From the NCBI RefSeq assembly GCF_003287935.1, contig NZ_CP030287.1, forward strand, positions 5,101,022 to 5,165,021: 64,000 nt of DNA, in the 5' to 3' direction. Shown here in pieces: positions 60,363 through 64,000 of the stretch. The notes below the pieces were generated by a model, which was not told where the DNA came from, made no database searches, and saw nothing but the letters and a program-made list of their open reading frames with translations. Position 1 is the first letter of the stretch; each line of letters starts with the position of its first letter. The DNA comes from Streptomyces sp. ICC1 (GTDB lineage Bacteria; Actinomycetota; Actinomycetes; Streptomycetales; Streptomycetaceae). Both the position numbers and the translations under genes were made by a program.

Positions 60363-61910
60363 CTACTTGACGGCCTTCAGCGCGTCGACCACGCCGTGGC
60401 CGTAGTAGCCGGTCTGGCCCCACTTGCTGTTGCAGGTGGTGGCGTCGACCAGCGCGCCCGTGGCGTCGTAGACCTTCTCGGGGCAGGCGGTCTTCGTCGC
60501 CTGGCCCTTGAGCATGGCCTGGAGCTGCGAGGGGGTCGCCCACGGGTGCTTGCTCTTGAGCAGGGCCGCGACACCGGCGACGTGCGGGCCGGCCATCGAG
60601 GTGCCCTGCTTGTAGCCGTAGCCGCCGCCCGGGAGGGTGGACAGCACGCGGCCGTTGGCGTCCGGGGTGGCGGGGACCTGCCACTTGTCGCCGCCGGGGG
60701 CCGCCACGTCGACGACGCCCAGGCCGTAGGTGGAGTAGTAGGACTTGAAGCCCTGGTCGCCGGTCGCGCTCACCGTGACCACGCCCGGGAGCTGGGTGGG
60801 CAGGTCCAGGCAGACGCGCGGGTCGATGGTGCGGGGCACCGGGGTGGTGTCGTTCGGGCTGGTGTCGTCCACGATGGCGTCGGACGCCAGGTCGTGGTTC
60901 GAGTTGCCGGCCGAGGCCACGCTGAGCACGCCCTTGCGCTCGGCGTACTTCGTCGCCCGGCCGAGGGCCTCCACCAGCGCCTTCTGGTCGTCGTCCGCCT
61001 TGCAGTTGTAGAGCCAGGGGTCGACGTAGTAGCTGTTGTTGGTCACCTCGATCCCCTTCTCGGCGGCGAACATGAAGCCGCAGACGACCGCCTCGGTGTA
61101 GAAGAGGCTGGTCGCGGGCTCGCTCACCTTGATCGCGGCGACCTGGACGCCGGGCGCCACACCGCTGATGCCGATGCCGTTGCGCGCGGCCGCGATGGTG
61201 CCCGCCACGTGGGTGCCGTGGTCGCTGCCGTCCGCGTACGGACGCCACGCGCCCTCGGTGGTGTCGGCGACGCCGCCGACGCAGTTCGCGGACTGGCCCT
61301 TGGAGAAGTTCGGGGCGAGATCCGGGTGGGTGTCGTCGACACCCGTGTCGATGACGCCCACCGTGACCTTCCGGCTGCCATCGTTGATCTTGTGAGCCTG
61401 GTCGGCCTTGATCGCCCGCAGGTCCCACTGGTTCGACTCCAGGGGCTCCTGCCCCGGTGCGGCCTGCGCCGCCGCCTTGGCGGCGTCCGCGTCGCTCAGC
61501 CGCTGCGTCGTGCCCTCCTCGGTGGTCTGCACCACCGAGAGGGGAGCCGTACGGGTGGCGCCCACCGATACGAACAGGCTGCGCTGACCGCGCAGCTGCT
61601 TGGCGAACTCGGGGTTCTGGGAGTGGGCGACGACCACCCCGATCTGCTCATACGCGATCACCACCGTGCCGCCGGCCCGCTCGACGGCCTTCTTCGCCTG
61701 CTTCACCGTGCCGTACGCGCTCAGGTTCGCGACGTACGACAGCTTGGGGCCGGAGGTGTCGGGCTTGGCGGTGGCCGCCGCGTCCGCCGTGGTGCCGAGC
61801 GGCGCGGCACTGGCCGCGACCGAGGGCAGGAAGGCGAGCGAGGCGGTGAGTGCCAGACCGACCGGAAGGGCGAGTGCGCGCCGCCGGTGACCGGTTCCCA
61901 GATGAGCCAT
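60363..61910 (-). CDS. secreted subtilisin-like serine protease (S8)
   Basis: A 515-residue protease with a signal peptide (Arg-rich n-region HRRRALAL, hydrophobic core, ASA cleavage near residue 36), a propeptide to about 155, then the S8 catalytic domain: Asp 188 (VIDTGVDDTHPDL), His 231 (DHGTHVAG), oxyanion Asn in SAGNSNHD and Ser 438 (GTSMAGPHVAG). The triad is complete. Four Cys occur in the catalytic domain and two near the C-terminus, suiting disulfides outside the cell. ATG 61908-61910. Divergent from the DUF485 gene. Confidence 0.92.
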   Translation of the reverse strand: MAHLGTGHRRRALALPVGLALTASLAFLPSVAASAAPLGTTADAAATAKPDTSGPKLSYVANLSAYGTVKQAKKAVERAGGTVVIAYEQIGVVVAHSQNPEFAKQLRGQRSLFVSVGATRTAPLSVVQTTEEGTTQRLSDADAAKAAAQAAPGQEPLESNQWDLRAIKADQAHKINDGSRKVTVGVIDTGVDDTHPDLAPNFSKGQSANCVGGVADTTEGAWRPYADGSDHGTHVAGTIAAARNGIGISGVAPGVQVAAIKVSEPATSLFYTEAVVCGFMFAAEKGIEVTNNSYYVDPWLYNCKADDDQKALVEALGRATKYAERKGVLSVASAGNSNHDLASDAIVDDTSPNDTTPVPRTIDPRVCLDLPTQLPGVVTVSATGDQGFKSYYSTYGLGVVDVAAPGGDKWQVPATPDANGRVLSTLPGGGYGYKQGTSMAGPHVAGVAALLKSKHPWATPSQLQAMLKGQATKTACPEKVYDATGALVDATTCNSKWGQTGYYGHGVVDALKAVK

Positions 61911-62166
61911 GGGTTCTCCACATCATCGTGAAAGAGCCGCGCGGGCGCGGTCGCGCCCGACGGGTTCATGTCACGTGAACCTAGTGCCGTCGTTCGACTT
62001 TCCGCCATCAGTTCGAGAAATCAGTTCCCAGAGAAACCGCGGGTGTTGAACCGTCCCGACGCGCCGGCCGTGCCGTTGACAGGGGGGATCAGCGCCACCG
62101 TCCCCCCACACGGAGGTTGTTTTGTCCGTCGTCCCCACCGCACCCGCGTCCCAAGGAGGGTCCCCC

Positions 62167-62532
62167 GTGACCGCCGAAACAGCGCCGCCCCCGGGCAGCG
62201 CGGAAGCGCCGCCGGCGACCCCCGCGGCCGAAGAGTTCGTACGCGTCCAGCAGAGCGCGGAGTTCGCCGAACTGCGCCGCGCCCAGCGCTCCTTCGCCTT
62301 CCCGCTCACCGTGGCGTTCATCGCCTGGTACCTGCTCTACGTCCTGCTCTCCAGCTATGCGGGCGGCTTCATGGGGACGAAGCTCTTCGGCAACATCAAC
62401 GTCGCCCTCGTCCTGGGCCTCGCCCAGTTCGCGACGACCTTCCTCATCGCCTGGCTGTACTCGCGCCACGCCGCGTCCAAGCTCGACCCCAGGGCCTCGG
62501 CCATCAAGGCGCGGATGGAGGCCGGAGCATGA
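62167..62532 (+). CDS. DUF485 membrane protein
   Basis: A 121-residue protein with two hydrophobic helices (about residues 53-75 and 85-108) and the DUF485 core RRAQRSFAFPLTVAFIAWYLLYVLLSSYA. Start GTG 62167 is chosen for AAGGAGG 8 bases upstream; a TTG at 62122 is in frame. DUF485 (YjcH) proteins are nearly always paired with acetate permease genes; here the stop overlaps the symporter start as ATGA. Probably an accessory subunit. Confidence 0.9.
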   Translation: MTAETAPPPGSAEAPPATPAAEEFVRVQQSAEFAELRRAQRSFAFPLTVAFIAWYLLYVLLSSYAGGFMGTKLFGNINVALVLGLAQFATTFLIAWLYSRHAASKLDPRASAIKARMEAGA

Positions 62533-64000
62533 GCGCCCCGCTCCTGGTGGCCGCGGGCACGGCGGCCACGGCGGGCACGACCGTCGCCGCGGGCGCCTCC
62601 GACCACCGCCCGCTGATCATCACCCTGTTCGGCCTGTTCGTCGTCGCCACCCTGGCCATCACGATCTGGGCCGGCCGTCAGACCAAGGACGCCGCCGACT
62701 TCTACGCGGGCGGCCGCCAGTTCACCGGTTTCCAGAACGGGCTGGCCATCTCCGGCGACTACATGTCCGCCGCGTCCTTCCTCGGCATCGCCGGAGCCAT
62801 CGCGCTCTTCGGCTACGACGGCTTCCTCTACTCGATCGGCTTCCTCGTCGCCTGGCTGGTCGCACTGCTCCTCGTCGCCGAGCCGCTGCGCAACTCCGGC
62901 CGCTACACGATGGGCGACGTGCTCGCGTACCGGATGCGCCAGCGCCCCGTGCGCACCGCGGCCGGCACCTCCACGATCGTCGTCTCGATCTTCTACCTGC
63001 TCGCCCAGATGGCCGGCGCCGGCGTGCTCGTCTCGCTGCTCCTCGGCATCACCAGCGACCTCGGCAAGGTCGTGATCGTCTCGCTGGTCGGCGTCCTGAT
63101 GATCCTCTACGTGACCATCGGCGGGATGAAGGGCACCACCTGGGTCCAGATGATCAAGGCCGTGCTGCTCATCGCGGGCACCCTGCTGATCACCTTCCTG
63201 GTGCTGGTCAAGTTCAACTTCAACATCTCCGACCTGCTCGGCAAGGCCGCCGACAACAGCGGGCAGGGCGTGAAGTTCCTGGAGCCGGGCCTGAAGTACG
63301 GCAAGGACTCGATCACGAAGCTGGACTTCATCTCGCTCGGCCTCGCCCTGGTCCTGGGCACCGCCGGCCTGCCGCACATCTTGATCCGCTTCTACACGGT
63401 TCCCACGGCCAAGGCCGCCCGCAAGTCCGTGAACTGGGCCATCGGCATCATCGGCGCCTTCTACCTGATGACGATCGTCCTCGGCTTCGGCGCCGCGGCC
63501 CTGCTCGACCGGGCCGAGATCATCACGTCCAACAAGGCGGGGACCACGGCGGCCCCGCTGCTCGCCCAGGAGATCGGCGGCGGCGCCGACTCCACGGGCG
63601 GCGCGATCCTGCTCGCCGTGATCTCCGCGGTGGCCTTCGCGACGATCCTCGCGGTCGTCGCGGGCCTGACGCTGGCCTCCTCCTCGTCCTTCGCCCACGA
63701 CATCTACGTGAACGTGATCCGCAAGGGCAAGGCGACCGAGAAGGAGGAGGTGCGGGCGGCCCGCTGGTCCACCGTGGTCATCGGCGCCGTCGCCATCGGC
63801 CTCGGCGCCCTGGCCCGCGACCTCAACGTCGCCGGCCTCGTCGCCCTCGCCTTCGCGGTGGCGGCCTCCGCCAATCTGCCGACGATCCTCTACAGCCTCT
63901 TCTGGAAGCGCTTCACCACCCAGGGGGCCCTGTGGTCCATCTACGGAGGCCTGGTCTCCTCGGTCGTCCTGGTGCTCTTCTCCCCCGTCGTCTCCGGGAA
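62529..64000 (+). CDS. actP: cation/acetate symporter, partial
   Basis: The first 490 residues of an SSS-family ActP-type permease, open to the window edge: AGRQTKDAADFYAGGRQFTG, LAISGDYMSAASFLG (sodium-site motif), GGMKGTTWVQMIKA, TAGLPHILIRFYTVPTAKAARKSV and LTLASSSSFAHD. Eleven or more helices are seen. It takes up acetate or related monocarboxylates with Na+ or H+. It is paralogous to the symporter at 32814 but lacks that protein's large extracytoplasmic insert. Confidence 0.93.
   Translation, partial: MSAPLLVAAGTAATAGTTVAAGASDHRPLIITLFGLFVVATLAITIWAGRQTKDAADFYAGGRQFTGFQNGLAISGDYMSAASFLGIAGAIALFGYDGFLYSIGFLVAWLVALLLVAEPLRNSGRYTMGDVLAYRMRQRPVRTAAGTSTIVVSIFYLLAQMAGAGVLVSLLLGITSDLGKVVIVSLVGVLMILYVTIGGMKGTTWVQMIKAVLLIAGTLLITFLVLVKFNFNISDLLGKAADNSGQGVKFLEPGLKYGKDSITKLDFISLGLALVLGTAGLPHILIRFYTVPTAKAARKSVNWAIGIIGAFYLMTIVLGFGAAALLDRAEIITSNKAGTTAAPLLAQEIGGGADSTGGAILLAVISAVAFATILAVVAGLTLASSSSFAHDIYVNVIRKGKATEKEEVRAARWSTVVIGAVAIGLGALARDLNVAGLVALAFAVAASANLPTILYSLFWKRFTTQGALWSIYGGLVSSVVLVLFSPVVSG

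Noticed and set aside
1..64000. CRISPR arrays, rRNA genes or a biosynthetic gene cluster
   Set aside because: No regularly spaced direct repeats with unique spacers, no rRNA-like sequence and no PKS/NRPS/terpene synthase genes were seen.

Overview
The window is high-GC actinobacterial DNA. Its codon usage, GTG/TTG starts, leaderless promoters, WhiB-like regulator, SepX-type membrane protein and cysteine leader peptide all point to a Streptomyces chromosome. Most of it looks like conserved core DNA, interrupted by two accessory blocks (about 13.4-18.5 kb and about 43-58.4 kb) and by one rearranged junction near 38.4 kb.

Left core, 1-13.4 kb: a partial mtnP; an FmdB zinc-ribbon gene with a CIRCE (HrcA) site at its start; an MFS exporter; a K+/H+ antiporter; a large penicillin-acylase family protein; 5-formyl-THF cyclo-ligase; and the conserved run galU, moeA/glp, moaC, mog, GNAT, sepX. 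MoeA-like (Glp) and SepX/GlpR are known partners in actinobacterial cell division. The run ends at tRNA-Ala(CGC). Beside the tRNA lies a small element made of a degenerate tyrosine-recombinase-like gene coupled to a DDE transposase-like gene and a divergent XRE regulator, followed by two mutually related coiled-coil/winged-helix genes.

Middle, 18.5-42.7 kb: a GNAT gene; a cysteine leader peptide followed by three luciferase-like flavin monooxygenases (probable organosulfur use); a WhiB-like protein; an APC amino-acid permease with an Lrp regulator; a translationally coupled monooxygenase-SDR-SGNH hydrolase operon that would suit an alcohol-ketone-ester catabolic route; a repeat lipoprotein; a LytTR regulator, sodium/solute symporter and LytS kinase group; an LAL-type ATPase regulator that has lost its DNA-binding end; and a two-gene LigD end-joining set with Ku. 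Ku and the LAL gene meet in a diverged inverted repeat that has replaced the 3' ends of both. DUF6479 and XdhC genes follow.

Right accessory block, 43-58.4 kb: a six-gene minus-strand operon encodes an Abi-like HEPN protein, a single-domain HsdS, HsdM, a second HsdS, HsdR and an HExxH metallopeptidase, that is, a type I restriction system with a likely abortive-infection partner. Beside it is a gene graveyard: a helicase-associated gene with two compensating frameshifts, a Ser/Thr kinase fragment, the N-terminus of a restriction-endonuclease-like gene, a TerD gene, a truncated SWIM-finger gene and a methyltransferase scrap. Core DNA resumes at 58.4 kb with lysoplasmalogenase, an alcohol dehydrogenase, a secreted subtilase, DUF485 and an acetate-type symporter that runs off the window.
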